The notes under the pieces: generated by a model
Told to the model about the DNA's origin: nothing
What the model saw: only the letters and a program-made list of their open reading frames with translations
The model's database searches: none
Assembly (NCBI RefSeq): GCF_001746915.1
Contig: NZ_MJGC01000067.1
Span: forward strand, 1-53,692
Direction of reading: 5' to 3'
Length of the DNA stretch: 53,692 bases
From: Desertifilum tharense IPPAS B-1220
GTDB taxonomy: Bacteria; Cyanobacteriota; Cyanobacteriia; Cyanobacteriales; Desertifilaceae
Part shown: positions 25,060 to 34,490 of the stretch, in pieces
Layout of the letters: the number at the start of each line of letters is the position of its first letter
How positions within the stretch are numbered: the first letter of the stretch is position 1
Translations under genes and position numbers: made by a program

Positions 25060-27671
25060 CGCCGTTCGCTTTGGGCAAATTCCGCCGCAACTTGCATCAC
25101 CTGTAATAGCGTGGAAGAAATCGATTGAGAATCGGGAGAAATTAAACAGGGAAAGACTGATAAATCGGAGACTTGATTGGCAGCTTGGGTGGTTTCTTGC
25201 GTTAGCGTGACGATGGGTAAACTGGCGAGGGCGGGGTGTTGGCTCAACTGCTGCAAGTAGTCTAGAGGATTGGCTAACCCGGCATCGTTGAGCAATAAGA
25301 CGTTGGGTTTCCAGATCCGCGTCAGCAATTCCGCTTGATCGAGATCGTCTACTTCTACAATCCGGCGATCGCAGTGGGGAATCGCACTAAAATCACCCGT
25401 GAGGGCTTCATCTAACTCGCTTTTTTTGAGGGCGCGATCGCTCTTGGCGTCTAAATGAGGATCGACTGGGCTAAGGTACAAGATGGTGAGGTGCGGCGAG
25501 GATTTTTGAGGCGAGAGCATAGGAGGGGTTGGAAGAGAAGGTCGCAGTTTTTGCACCAAAGCTTGATGCTCAATCGGAAAACTCAAAAAATCATCAACTA
25601 AGGTTAGCATCAACGGCTCTGTGACTTGACCTAAAATCAAAGTTCGCAGATTGCAGGTTTGGGGATCGTTTTTAAGTTGTTCTAGCAGTTCGGCGGTAAT
25701 ATACGGCTGGGCATAGGTCAAATTGAGCAAGATCGCTTGGGGTTGAAAGCGTCGCGCTTTCTCAATCGCTTCTGCATCAGAACGCGCGACTAAGCACCAA
25801 TATCCTAGCTCTTGTAAAGCCGTAGTCAGGGTTTGAATGCGCTGGGGGTTGATTTCAACTAAAAGTGCAAACTTAGCGATTGCAGCATCTTCTAGGGGCT
25901 GTTCCTCTGCGGGTTGGGGCAGCAGCAGGCTAAATTGACTGCCTCGATCTTCGAGGGAAATAAAGGATAAATCTCCGCCGTGGAGTTGGGCCAGTTGTTG
26001 GGACAAAATCAACTCTAAACCCGTGCTGGCGAGGTGCGGATCGAACGGACTTTCTAAGCGTTGAAAGCGTTTGAGGAGTTGTACCTGTTCCGAAAGGCGG
26101 ATACCTGCACCGCTATCCCAAACGGTGAATTCGACCCAAGACCCGATGGGGGCAACCCGCAACCCGATCCGGTCGGAAGGTTGGGTGAGGCGTACCGCGT
26201 TGGTGAGCAGATTCATGAGCATCTGCCGCAGGCGCAGTTCATCAGCGAATGGGGGGATAAGGTTGGGGGCAATTTCAACGTCAAGTTGGTCGGCGAGGGA
26301 ACGCTTCTCGGCTTGGCTATATTCGAGAGATTGCTGGAGTTGATGGATCGCGCGATCGCAAACGGCTCGGATATCAACTCGTTCGGGCAACAGTTCCATT
26401 TGCCGGGTTTCCAGGCGGCTGAGGTCTACCAAATCATTGACAATTGTCATCATCTGGCGTCCGCTTTGATGGATCAGTTGGGCGTATTGAGCCTGACGCG
26501 GGCTTAAGGGCTGTTGGCGATCGCGACAAAGCAGGTTGGAGAGTCCTAATAAGGCTGTGAGGGGAGTTTTGAGTTCGTGACTGATGGCGGCTAAAAATTC
26601 CTCTTTCTGGCGGTTGAGGGCGGCAAGTTCGGCATTTTTGACGCTTAATGTTTGCACGCTATTTTGCAGGGTGGTCAGTTGAGTAGCCATCACCAGCCAC
26701 AGGTGCGTCTTGGGGGGTGGGGGTAGGGTTTCTACGCCCAAAGGTGCGTCTGCTAGCGGTTGAGTCGCTTTCAGGTGGGTTAGCAGTTTGTAGCTTTCTG
26801 CCGCAGAGGTGGAGGTGGCATCGGCTAGGGTTTGCAAACCGGCGTTTAGCTCTAGGTTCATGAGCGTATCCGGGAGGGCCATTTTGACGAACTGCCACTG
26901 TTCGACTTGGAAGGGGGTTGGCGATCGCCCCGGCGAGGTTTCGGTTGAGGGATATTGGAGGGACGGGATCTTTGCCAAAAAGTTCAGCGCGTCTGCTTTG
27001 GCGGTATCCAGGTAGGGAAAGAGTTTGACGCTGTTGCGCCAAGCTGCATTACCCGCGAGAATCTGACCGCTATGGCTCGCTAGCAAAATGGGGATTGGCA
27101 AGCAGTCTATCAGTTCTTGCCAAGCGCGGGGTAGGGAGGGCACCCAGGGGGGCGCGGAGGGCAGATTTCTGGGTAAAGGGGCGCTGCGGAGTAGTAGGTG
27201 GGGGTTATGTTGGACGAGATATCTTAACAGGCGCGTGCGATCGAGCAAACCGAGGTAGGTTCCCTGGTTATCGACTAAAGCATACTCGCTCTTGGAGAAG
27301 CGATCGCCTCTTGTCCCGTCGGGTTGGCTGGGCGAGGGGGAAGGATTTTGTAAAGATGACCAAAATTGATGCAGGCTCAGTTCCCCTGGAAGCGTCGCAA
27401 TTGGCTCAATCAGGGGAAAGTTGAGTTCTGACAAACTCTGGTGTAAGTTAAGGGATGGTTCGAGTCGCTGGGACAAAAGGGAGGAGAAACTGCCGAGATA
27501 GGGGAGCAGATCGGCTAAGTTCAGCAGACCGACTGGCTGCGATCGCTCGTTGATAATGACTACCTTTTGGCTCTCGCGATCGCAAAAGCGCTCAATGGCT
27601 GCATTCAAGGGAGTGTTCTGAATGCAGACCGGCACTTGAGTCATAAAGGTTTTGAGAGGGATAATATTCAT
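25056..27671 (-). CDS. CBS-PAS histidine kinase with two pseudo-receiver domains, divergent from kaiABC
   Basis: Residue numbers count from the longest frame (ATG at 27707, 883 codons); the ATG at 27671 (MNIIPLKTFM) looks the better start. Domains are a CBS pair (about 17-170), a PAS-like region (about 195-290), HisKA with His377 in AAISHELKTPL, and HATPase with N-box LLTNAVRLT, G1 DSGAGI and a degenerate G2 (STGLELILS). Two receiver-like domains follow, at about 612-725 and 739-876. In both, the position of the phosphorylated Asp is Asn (AILLNL and VLLLND), and the acidic pocket of the first is reduced (LLVEIN). This resembles CikA, whose pseudo-receiver binds KaiB. It shares its upstream region with kaiA. 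Confidence 0.85.
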   Translation of the reverse strand: MNIIPLKTFMTQVPVCIQNTPLNAAIERFCDRESQKVVIINERSQPVGLLNLADLLPYLGSFSSLLSQRLEPSLNLHQSLSELNFPLIEPIATLPGELSLHQFWSSLQNPSPSPSQPDGTRGDRFSKSEYALVDNQGTYLGLLDRTRLLRYLVQHNPHLLLRSAPLPRNLPSAPPWVPSLPRAWQELIDCLPIPILLASHSGQILAGNAAWRNSVKLFPYLDTAKADALNFLAKIPSLQYPSTETSPGRSPTPFQVEQWQFVKMALPDTLMNLELNAGLQTLADATSTSAAESYKLLTHLKATQPLADAPLGVETLPPPPKTHLWLVMATQLTTLQNSVQTLSVKNAELAALNRQKEEFLAAISHELKTPLTALLGLSNLLCRDRQQPLSPRQAQYAQLIHQSGRQMMTIVNDLVDLSRLETRQMELLPERVDIRAVCDRAIHQLQQSLEYSQAEKRSLADQLDVEIAPNLIPPFADELRLRQMLMNLLTNAVRLTQPSDRIGLRVAPIGSWVEFTVWDSGAGIRLSEQVQLLKRFQRLESPFDPHLASTGLELILSQQLAQLHGGDLSFISLEDRGSQFSLLLPQPAEEQPLEDAAIAKFALLVEINPQRIQTLTTALQELGYWCLVARSDAEAIEKARRFQPQAILLNLTYAQPYITAELLEQLKNDPQTCNLRTLILGQVTEPLMLTLVDDFLSFPIEHQALVQKLRPSLPTPPMLSPQKSSPHLTILYLSPVDPHLDAKSDRALKKSELDEALTGDFSAIPHCDRRIVEVDDLDQAELLTRIWKPNVLLLNDAGLANPLDYLQQLSQHPALASLPIVTLTQETTQAANQVSDLSVFPCLISPDSQSISSTLLQVMQVAAEFAQSERR

Positions 27672-27707
27672 TGATGCTCGAAATAGATTGCCTAGGCAAA
27701 TCCTCAT

Positions 27708-28045
27708 CCCAACTCAGTTTAAACAGTCAGTCTACGAATTCGCACAGGAATCGGGTGATTAGCGTCTCGATTAACCCGTCTCCTTCTAAAGGGGTGACAA
27801 GTCCCCCTGAGCGTTAGATCGAGTTTCTCGATCGGGGCTGATAGTCGCGGTCGCTGACCGTGAGGGGAGTAGTGCTTTCATTATGGCGTTAAAACCGGGA
27901 ATGTTTGGAAGGAGTCTTACAATTAGCTACAATTAATGTTGAGATGTTTAAATTAATGTAAATTATTCTGAGAAAGCTTTGAGTTCGCCTCAGTTGGTGA
28001 GGACGCCCCCGAGCCTGAAGTTCAGTTCATTTATCGACTAAAACC
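27708..28045. promoter_or_regulatory. Divergent kinase/kaiA promoter region
   Basis: These 338 bases hold no gene and lie between the pseudo-receiver kinase and kaiA. The right part is AT-rich, unlike the left. It contains the HLR1-like repeat at 27916-27933 and two copies of AATTAATGT (27931-27939 and 27951-27959) spaced exactly 20 bases, two helical turns. A GGTCGCTGACC palindrome lies near 27848. These features suggest regulated transcription toward kaiA. Confidence 0.5.
27916..27933 (+). promoter_or_regulatory. HLR1-like direct repeat (candidate RpaA/RpaB site)
   Basis: CTTACAATTAGCTACAAT fits the HLR1 pattern (K TTACA WW NN K TTACA WW) at 16 of 18 positions; the differences are C for K at position 1 and C for T at position 12. 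HLR1 is bound by RpaB and similar repeats by RpaA, and both act on kai promoters in Synechococcus. It lies about 113 bases upstream of the kaiA start. Confidence 0.45.
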
Positions 28046-28969
28046 TTGCGTTCTTCTCTCTCGATCTGCACGTTGATCCCCTCGGAAGCACTCGCTCAGT
28101 CTCTTCAACAGAGTTTAACGGGCGATCGATATTCGCTGGCTTTGCTGAGAACCGAACCTGACTTTTGGCAGTTCTTAGAGAAAGAAAAGCAGCATATTGA
28201 TTGTTTGATCGTTGAAAAAAGGTCAAATATGCCTGCTTTCTTAGAACGCCTTCGGACTTCAGCCGCCTTGCTGCCGATGGTGATCCTAGCACCCAACAGT
28301 GACGTTTATGCTCGCTCTGATTCAGCCGCCCCCTCTCAGGATTATGAACTCCGTTCAACTTTAGAAGTCAATGAATCTGACACTGCTAGCAACAAAATGA
28401 ATAGCAGTATTGTGGAATTATCCCAAGATAAGTTAGACCGCATTTCTTTAGTAATCGAACAGGCAATTACTGCATTTCTGAAGCTCTCGACAGCGAAAGA
28501 ATTAATTGCTCAACCTGCATCCCATAGTCCCATTGAGGAACTCACAACAGAAAACTCCTTGAAAATGCAGCAACGGCGGTTAGCTGAGAAACTCAAGGAG
28601 CGATTAGGGTATTTAGGCGTGTATTACAAACGAGACCCCAAAAATTTCCTCCGCCACTTGCCCGCAGACCAAAAGCAAGAGTTGTTAAAAAGCTTAAAAC
28701 AAGATTATCGCGAGATAGTTTTAAGCTACTTTGCGGATACAGGAAACTTAAATCAAAAAATTGATGAGTTTGTGAATACGGCATTTTTCACAGATATCTC
28801 TGTTTCGCAGATTGTCGAAATTCACATGGAACTGATGGATGATTTCTCTAAGCAACTCAAGCTAGAAGGGCGTTCGGAAGAAATTTTACTTGACTATCGC
28901 TTGACTTTAATTGATATAATAGCTCACTTGTGTGAAATGTATCGACGCTCGATTCCTAGAGAGTCTTAA
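28046..28969 (+). CDS. kaiA: Circadian clock protein KaiA
   Basis: KaiA stimulates KaiC autophosphorylation by binding its C-terminal tail. The C-terminal half (about 175-307) is almost canonical: LKERLGYLGVYYKRDP, EIVLSYF, FVNTAFFTDISVSQIVEIHMELMDDF and LLDYRLTLIDIIAHLCEMYRRSIPR. The N-terminal about 150 residues are a diverged pseudo-receiver (IDCLIVEKRSN instead of an Asp-bearing strand), so this is a long-form KaiA of 307 residues, versus 284 in S. elongatus. The start is TTG at 28046; the first ATG would remove about 60 residues of the pseudo-receiver. It heads the kaiABC cluster. Confidence 0.95.
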   Translation: MRSSLSICTLIPSEALAQSLQQSLTGDRYSLALLRTEPDFWQFLEKEKQHIDCLIVEKRSNMPAFLERLRTSAALLPMVILAPNSDVYARSDSAAPSQDYELRSTLEVNESDTASNKMNSSIVELSQDKLDRISLVIEQAITAFLKLSTAKELIAQPASHSPIEELTTENSLKMQQRRLAEKLKERLGYLGVYYKRDPKNFLRHLPADQKQELLKSLKQDYREIVLSYFADTGNLNQKIDEFVNTAFFTDISVSQIVEIHMELMDDFSKQLKLEGRSEEILLDYRLTLIDIIAHLCEMYRRSIPRES

Positions 28970-29035
28970 GGTCAAACATTTGTGAATCATTTCTATCAGA
29001 AATAACACCGGACGATTCAACAAGGAATATAATTT

Positions 29036-29350
29036 ATGAGTCCGCTCAAAAAAACTTACATTCTTAAGTTATATGTAGCTGGAAATACCCCCAACTCAGT
29101 CCGCGCCCTCAAAACACTCAATGATATCCTTGAACAGGAGTTTCAAGGTGTGTACGCGCTTAAAGTGATTGATGTTTTAAAAAACCCTCAACTCGCAGAA
29201 GAAGATAAAATTTTGGCGACCCCAACCTTGGCTAAAATCTTACCGCCCCCCGTCCGTAAAATTATTGGCGACCTATCCGATCGGGAGAAGGTATTGATCG
29301 GACTCGATCTCCTGTACGATGAACTCCGCGAAGAAGAGGAGCGAGACTGA
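29036..29350 (+). CDS. kaiB: Circadian clock protein KaiB
   Basis: KaiB is the fold-switching protein that binds the KaiC CI ring, sequesters KaiA and recruits SasA or CikA. The 104 residues start MSPLKKTYILKLYVAGNTPNSVRAL and include the conserved NPQLAEEDKILATPTLAKILPPP and IIGDLSDREKVLIGLDLLY. The acidic tail (EEEERD) is typical. It follows kaiA by 66 bases and precedes kaiC by 110 bases, an arrangement seen in other cyanobacteria. Confidence 0.97.
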   Translation: MSPLKKTYILKLYVAGNTPNSVRALKTLNDILEQEFQGVYALKVIDVLKNPQLAEEDKILATPTLAKILPPPVRKIIGDLSDREKVLIGLDLLYDELREEEERD

Positions 29351-29460
29351 GCCAATATCTAAGCAACGGGTGCGACTTCAGGTACATTTTGCTGCAAAAT
29401 TAGCAAAGTGACTTCAATTAAAGATTCCCTTTAGATTCTGATTTTTCAGACGACAGCGCT

Positions 29461-31017
29461 ATGGATAAATTTAATCAAACTGAACAGATAGAAGAAGTCG
29501 TCCCGACAGGCGTCAAGAAAATCCGTACCATGATTGAGGGATTTGACGATATCAGTCATGGCGGACTTCCGGTTGGACGCAGTACCTTAGTCAGCGGGAC
29601 CTCTGGAACGGGTAAAACCCTGTTAGCCGTACAGTTTCTCTACAATGGCATTACCCAGTTCGATGAACCTGGGGTTTTCGTGACCTTTGAAGAGTCTCCC
29701 ACGGATATTATTAAAAATGCCTATAGTTTTGGTTGGGATCTTCAGCGTTTAGTCAATCAAGGTAAGCTGTTTATTCTCGATGCGTCTCCCGATCCCGAAG
29801 GTCAGGATATTGTCGGTAGCTTTGACCTGTCGGCCTTGATTGAGCGCTTGCAGTATGCCATTCGCAAGTATAAAGCCAGACGCGTCTCAGTAGACTCAGT
29901 AACGGCCGTATTTCAACAATACGACGCCGTTTCAGTGGTGCGTCGCGAGATTTTCCGCTTGGTGGCCCGTCTCAAACAAGTGGGCGTGACCACCATTATG
30001 ACGACGGAACGGGAGGCGGAGTACGGCCCGGTGGCGCGGTTTGGGGTAGAAGAGTTTGTCTCCGATAACGTGGTGATCGTTCGCAACGTCCTAGAAGGGG
30101 AACGGCGACGGCGAACCATTGAGATTCTCAAACTCCGGGGGACGACCCACATGAAAGGGGAATATCCCTTTACGATTACCAACGAAGGGATTAATATCTT
30201 CCCCTTGGGCGCAATGCGACTGACTCAACGTTCGTCCAATGTGCGGGTGTCGTCTGGCGTGAAAACCCTTGATGAAATGTGCGGGGGTGGCTTCTTTAAA
30301 GATTCGATTATTTTGGCGACCGGCGCAACCGGAACGGGGAAAACGCTGTTGGTCAGCAAGTTTTTGCAAGATGGGTGTCAAAGTGGCGATCGCACTATCT
30401 TGTTCGCCTACGAGGAATCTCGCGCCCAACTGTTCCGCAATGCTTACTCCTGGGGGATTGACTTTGAGGATCTAGAAAGTCAAGGATTGCTTAAGATCCT
30501 TTGCGCCTACCCAGAATCCGCAGGACTTGAGGATCACCTCCAGATTATTAAATCAGAAATTAACGAGTTTAAGCCATCCCGAATTGCGATTGACTCTCTA
30601 TCTGCATTGGCCAGAGGCGTCAGTAATAACGCATTCCGCCAGTTTGTGATTGGGGTGACAGGTTACGCCAAACAAGAGGAAATTACGGGGTTCTTTACCA
30701 ATACCACCGATCAGTTTATGGGTTCCCATTCCATCACAGACTCGCACATCTCAACGATTACCGATACGATTTTGATGTTGCAGTATGTGGAAATTCGGGG
30801 CGAAATGTCGCGGGCGATCAACGTCTTTAAGATGCGCGGTTCGTGGCACGATAAGGGCATTCGCGAATACACCATTAGCGAAAATGGCGCAGAAATTCGC
30901 GACTCCTTCCGCAACTACGAACGCATTATTAGCGGTTCGCCTTCCCGAATTGCAGTGGATGAAAAGAGCGAACTCTCCCGCATTGTCAGGGGCGTTCAAG
31001 ACCGCGACGAGCAGTAA
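29461..31017 (+). CDS. kaiC: Circadian clock ATPase/kinase KaiC
   Basis: This is the hexameric core clock protein with two RecA-like domains. CI has Walker A SGTSGTGKT (about 45-53) and catalytic Glu77-Glu78 (FEES). CII has Walker A TGATGTGKT and Glu318-Glu319 (YEES). The autophosphorylation sites fall at Thr426, Ser431 and Thr432 (TDSHIST), by my count the same numbers as in S. elongatus KaiC. The C-terminal KaiA-binding A-loop and tail (ERIISGSPSRIAVDEKSELSRIVRGVQ) is present. The length of 518 residues is standard. All elements needed for a functional oscillator are visible. Confidence 0.98.
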   Translation: MDKFNQTEQIEEVVPTGVKKIRTMIEGFDDISHGGLPVGRSTLVSGTSGTGKTLLAVQFLYNGITQFDEPGVFVTFEESPTDIIKNAYSFGWDLQRLVNQGKLFILDASPDPEGQDIVGSFDLSALIERLQYAIRKYKARRVSVDSVTAVFQQYDAVSVVRREIFRLVARLKQVGVTTIMTTEREAEYGPVARFGVEEFVSDNVVIVRNVLEGERRRRTIEILKLRGTTHMKGEYPFTITNEGINIFPLGAMRLTQRSSNVRVSSGVKTLDEMCGGGFFKDSIILATGATGTGKTLLVSKFLQDGCQSGDRTILFAYEESRAQLFRNAYSWGIDFEDLESQGLLKILCAYPESAGLEDHLQIIKSEINEFKPSRIAIDSLSALARGVSNNAFRQFVIGVTGYAKQEEITGFFTNTTDQFMGSHSITDSHISTITDTILMLQYVEIRGEMSRAINVFKMRGSWHDKGIREYTISENGAEIRDSFRNYERIISGSPSRIAVDEKSELSRIVRGVQDRDEQ

Positions 31018-31172
31018 GGGGTTGAGGGGGCGATCGCAGTTGGCATTTAGGTTAAAAACATGGGGTCGTTCAATCCCTTGTCAACTCTATCAAGATTCTT
31101 TTTGCGATCGCTTTTCCTAAACCCCTAAGCGGAAGGTTATATTCGCCTTATTGCATTTTTCAATCAGCTTGG

Positions 31173-33908
31173 ATGTCTTATAACGAAGCGAATACTCGAA
31201 AAGAACTAATCGATCGGGCTTTGGTACAAGCAGGATGGACTCTAGAGGATAGCAACCAGGTGGGAATTGAAATCCCAGTGGATGGGTACAATGCCGAACC
31301 TTGGAATGGGGTGACAGATTACTGTCTTTATCAGCCCAATGGGGAAGTAATTGCTGTTGTAGAAGCCAAGCGACAAAGCCGCGACCCTAGGGTAGCCCAA
31401 CAGCAGGTTAGGGATTATGTAACTGGGATTGAGAAGCACCAGAGTTTTCGTCCCTTCGCCTTTATGAGCAATGGGGATAAGACGTTTTTCTGGGATGTAG
31501 GGAATGAAGTTAAGCGGCAGGTGGCAGGGTTTTTCTCCCTGAGAGATTTACAGAATTTACTCTACATCCGCCAGAATAAAATCCCGTTGCAACAGTTGAG
31601 CGTTAATCTTGCGATCGCAAACCGCACTTACCAACAAGAAGCAATTGGGCGGGTTAGCGAACGGTTTGATGAAGGGCATCGACGGGCGCTGGTGGTGATG
31701 GCGACGGGGACGGGGAAAACTCGCACGATTATGGCGCTGATTGAAGTATTCCTGAGAGCGAATCAAGCGCGGACGGTGCTGTTTGTCGCGGACAGGGATG
31801 CATTGGTGAGGCAGGCGCTAGACGATAATTTTAAGGTTTATCTGCCGAACGAGCCACGCGATCGCATCCGTACCTACAACGTTGATTACAGCAAGCGGTT
31901 GTATGTCGGGACGCTGCAAACGCTGATTAAGTGTTACAAAAAGTTTACCCCTGGCTTCTTTGACCTGGTGATTTTTGATGAGTCTCATCGCTCGATTTAC
32001 AACCAGTTTCGGGAGGTGGTGGAGTATTTCGATGCGCGGATTATTGGACTAACGGCAACGCCTGCTGATTTTATTGAGCGCAATACGTTCCAGGTTTTTC
32101 GCTGTTCTGATGGGATTCCGACGTTTAATTATCCCTATCGAGATGCGGTGAATGAGGGCTATCTGGTCGATTACAGCCTTTATCAAGCACGGACTCGGTT
32201 TCAACGGGAGGGGATTCGGGGGGCAAACCTGACCGAAGAAGACCGCAATACGTTGATTGAGCAAGGGTTAGACCCCGATGAGATTGATTACGAGGGGACG
32301 GAATTAGAGCGCACGGTTAGCAATAAGGATACCTTGCGGCGACAGTGGGAAGAGATTATGGAGGTTTGCCATAAGGATGAATCGGGGCAGTATCCGGGTA
32401 AGACGATTGTATTTGCTGTGAGTCAAAACCACGCCTTACGGTTGGCAAGCCTCTTTGAGGAAATGTATCCTCAGTATCCCGACATGGTGCAGGTGATTAC
32501 CTCCGAGATGGAACGCACCGATGATTTGATTGACCGCTTTAAGAAGGAAGAGATGCCGCGCATTGCCATTTCTGTGGATTTGCTGGATACGGGGGTGGAT
32601 GTGCCAGAGGTGGTGAATCTGGTGTTTATGAAGCCTGTCCATTCTCTAATCAAAATGCAGCAGATGATTGGACGGGGTACGCGCAGCCATGAAGCTTGTC
32701 GGTATTTGCATCGGCTTCCTAATGGGCATAAGGATGAGTTTCTGATTATCGACTTCTGGGAGAATGACTTTGAGAAGGAACCCAGCGAGGAGACGGTTAC
32801 TCAAAATCTGCCCGTTACGGTGAAGATTTTTAACACGCGGTTGAAGCTGCTGGAGCATTATCTGAATGACCAGCAATCGGCAGCTTGTCAGCAGGTTATT
32901 GCAGATTTACGGCAGCAGATTGGGCAAATTCCTCGCGATGCGTTTAGCGTCCAGCAGGTTTATTCTCAGGTTGAGGAGGCTTGGACAGATGGGTTTTGGC
33001 GGTATCTGACACAGCGTAATATTGATTTTCTCCGCACTCAGGTTGCTCCGTTGTTGCGGTTTGTGGCAGGGGTGGATGTGGCTGAGGCGACGTTTACGAA
33101 TAAGGTGGAACGGTTGAAGCTGGAAATTCTCACGGATGAGGCAAAACCGGGGACGTTGGAATCCATCGCGGAGGATGTGAGTCGGTTGCCGGATTTTGTA
33201 TTTGAGGACTCCCAGCGTCAGGATTCGGCGAATTTTTGCTTGTCGCATCGACTGCGGACGGCGACACCCCAACAGTTGAATCGGGTTATTGCGGATTTGG
33301 CGAGTCAGATGAAAAATCGCCGTCAGCGTCCCAGTTCGTTTGTTGAGATTGACTTGGCAGACCGGATTGCTACTAGTGGTTATATTACGTTGGGTGAGGG
33401 GGGAGAGCAAGTTTACGTTGAGGAATATCGCCAACGGGTTGAGGGGAAGGTGTTGGAGATTGTGGAGAATCACCCGACGATTGCAGCAATTCGGAATGGG
33501 GAAGCGGTGACGGACTTGCAACTGGTGGCGTTGGAGAGGACGCTGCGGCAAGAATTGGGTGGGGGGAACGTGCAGTTGTCGGAGTCGAATATTCGCAAGG
33601 CGTTTAATTTGAAGGTAAATAGTTTGCTGGCGTTTTTGCGGGAGTTGATGGAGATTGAGGCATTGCCGGATTATCAGGAGGTGGTGAGGCGGAATTTTGA
33701 GGAGTTTATTGCCCAGCGCCAGTTTAATGCGAATCAGATTCGGTTTTTACGGGCGGTGCAGAATGTGTTTTTGAAGAATCGGCGGTTGGAGGTGGCAGAT
33801 TTGTATGAGGAACCGTTGGACAGGTTTGGGGAGGATGCGGTAGAGCGATGGTTTACAGAGGAGGAAGTGGATGAGTTAATTGAGTTTACGGGGCAGTTTG
33901 CGGCTTAG
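31173..33908 (+). CDS. hsdR: Type I restriction enzyme R subunit (HsdR)
   Basis: The restriction and translocation subunit cleaves DNA away from the recognition site. The N-terminal nuclease has Asp49 (GVTDY) and Glu64-Ala-Lys66 (VVEAK), a PD-(D/E)xK site. The SF2 motor shows Walker A MATGTGKTRT (about 176-185), the DESH box at about 269-272 and GLTATP at about 292-297. Further helicase motifs include SVDLLDTGVDVPEV and MIGRGTRS. The C-terminal helical part binds HsdM. At 911 residues it is in the usual range for this group (EcoEI-like). HIP1 sites are few and wobble use differs from neighbours, which suggests transfer. The stop is 2 bases before a REP-like element. Confidence 0.95.
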   Translation: MSYNEANTRKELIDRALVQAGWTLEDSNQVGIEIPVDGYNAEPWNGVTDYCLYQPNGEVIAVVEAKRQSRDPRVAQQQVRDYVTGIEKHQSFRPFAFMSNGDKTFFWDVGNEVKRQVAGFFSLRDLQNLLYIRQNKIPLQQLSVNLAIANRTYQQEAIGRVSERFDEGHRRALVVMATGTGKTRTIMALIEVFLRANQARTVLFVADRDALVRQALDDNFKVYLPNEPRDRIRTYNVDYSKRLYVGTLQTLIKCYKKFTPGFFDLVIFDESHRSIYNQFREVVEYFDARIIGLTATPADFIERNTFQVFRCSDGIPTFNYPYRDAVNEGYLVDYSLYQARTRFQREGIRGANLTEEDRNTLIEQGLDPDEIDYEGTELERTVSNKDTLRRQWEEIMEVCHKDESGQYPGKTIVFAVSQNHALRLASLFEEMYPQYPDMVQVITSEMERTDDLIDRFKKEEMPRIAISVDLLDTGVDVPEVVNLVFMKPVHSLIKMQQMIGRGTRSHEACRYLHRLPNGHKDEFLIIDFWENDFEKEPSEETVTQNLPVTVKIFNTRLKLLEHYLNDQQSAACQQVIADLRQQIGQIPRDAFSVQQVYSQVEEAWTDGFWRYLTQRNIDFLRTQVAPLLRFVAGVDVAEATFTNKVERLKLEILTDEAKPGTLESIAEDVSRLPDFVFEDSQRQDSANFCLSHRLRTATPQQLNRVIADLASQMKNRRQRPSSFVEIDLADRIATSGYITLGEGGEQVYVEEYRQRVEGKVLEIVENHPTIAAIRNGEAVTDLQLVALERTLRQELGGGNVQLSESNIRKAFNLKVNSLLAFLRELMEIEALPDYQEVVRRNFEEFIAQRQFNANQIRFLRAVQNVFLKNRRLEVADLYEEPLDRFGEDAVERWFTEEEVDELIEFTGQFAA

Positions 33909-33910
33909 TC

Positions 33911-33961
33911 CGCCAGGGAATTAATTCCCTGGCTAATAGCTAAAGTCGGTTAAAACCGACT
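33911..33961 (+). repeat. REP-like palindromic element A, 5' of the Y1 transposase
   Basis: Two perfect stems are joined by a conserved linker. CCAGGGAATTAATTCCCTGG (33913-33932) is followed by CTAATAGCTAA and then AGTCGGTT-AA-AACCGACT (33944-33961). It begins right after the hsdR stop and is in inverted orientation to the element after the transposase gene. Confidence 0.8.
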
Positions 33962-34000
33962 GAAGAAATTGAAAGCGACGGGTTAAATAGAATTAGATTT

Positions 34001-34435
34001 ATGGCTCTCTGGCGGTTGTATTATCATTTGGTTTGGGCAACGAAAGAGCGTCAACCTTTGATTGATTCTGATAGAGAGGCTAAACTTTATCATTATCTAA
34101 TGGGCAAGGCTGACTATCTGGGGTGTATTGTTCATGCTTGTGGGGGTGTAGAAGATCATATTCATCTGGTTGTTTCTATTCCTCCCAAGTTATCAATTGC
34201 TGAGTTTGTTAAAACTTTAAAGGGAAGTAGCGCCCATCATCTGAATAACCCTTTATCTGCTGACGATAATAAGTTTGGTTGGCAAGAAGGATACGGTGTA
34301 TTCTCTCTGGGTAGCAAGCAGCTAGAACAAGCCGTGAATTATGCCAATAATCAAAAAATTCATCATTCACAGGGAACAGCGATCGCATCGTTAGAATATA
34401 TCACTGATTTAGATGACCCTCCCTTACGTGCATGA
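34001..34435 (+). CDS. tnpA: IS200/RAYT-like Y1 (HUH) transposase
   Basis: This single-strand transposase uses one tyrosine. The HUH metal-binding motif is H53-I-H55 in EDHIHLVVSIP, and the catalytic tyrosine is likely Tyr114 in AVNYANNQKIHH. The core block FGWQEGYGVFSL (about 92-103) is typical of the family. It has 144 residues, close to the IS200/IS605 TnpA length. No tnpB follows. Because it is bracketed by inverted palindromic elements, it may be a REP-associated tyrosine transposase (RAYT) rather than an autonomous insertion sequence; the two families are related and the short length fits either. It splits hsdR from hsdMS. Confidence 0.88.
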   Translation: MALWRLYYHLVWATKERQPLIDSDREAKLYHYLMGKADYLGCIVHACGGVEDHIHLVVSIPPKLSIAEFVKTLKGSSAHHLNNPLSADDNKFGWQEGYGVFSLGSKQLEQAVNYANNQKIHHSQGTAIASLEYITDLDDPPLRA

Positions 34436-34490
34436 TTCCGATCCAAGCATTTATCCGCTATTCGGTTTAAACCCCACAGCGAGTAGCTAA

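Noticed and set aside
31018..31172. Possible attachment-site duplicate of the tRNA-Val 3' end at the left border of the hsd block
   Set aside because: Only a GGGGTCG-like 7-mer is shared with the tRNA end, too short to be evidence of site-specific integration.
32907..33551. A 214-codon minus-strand frame inside hsdR
   Set aside because: It is antisense to conserved hsdR sequence, Arg/His/Leu/Asn-rich and without family features; a mirror of biased codon use.
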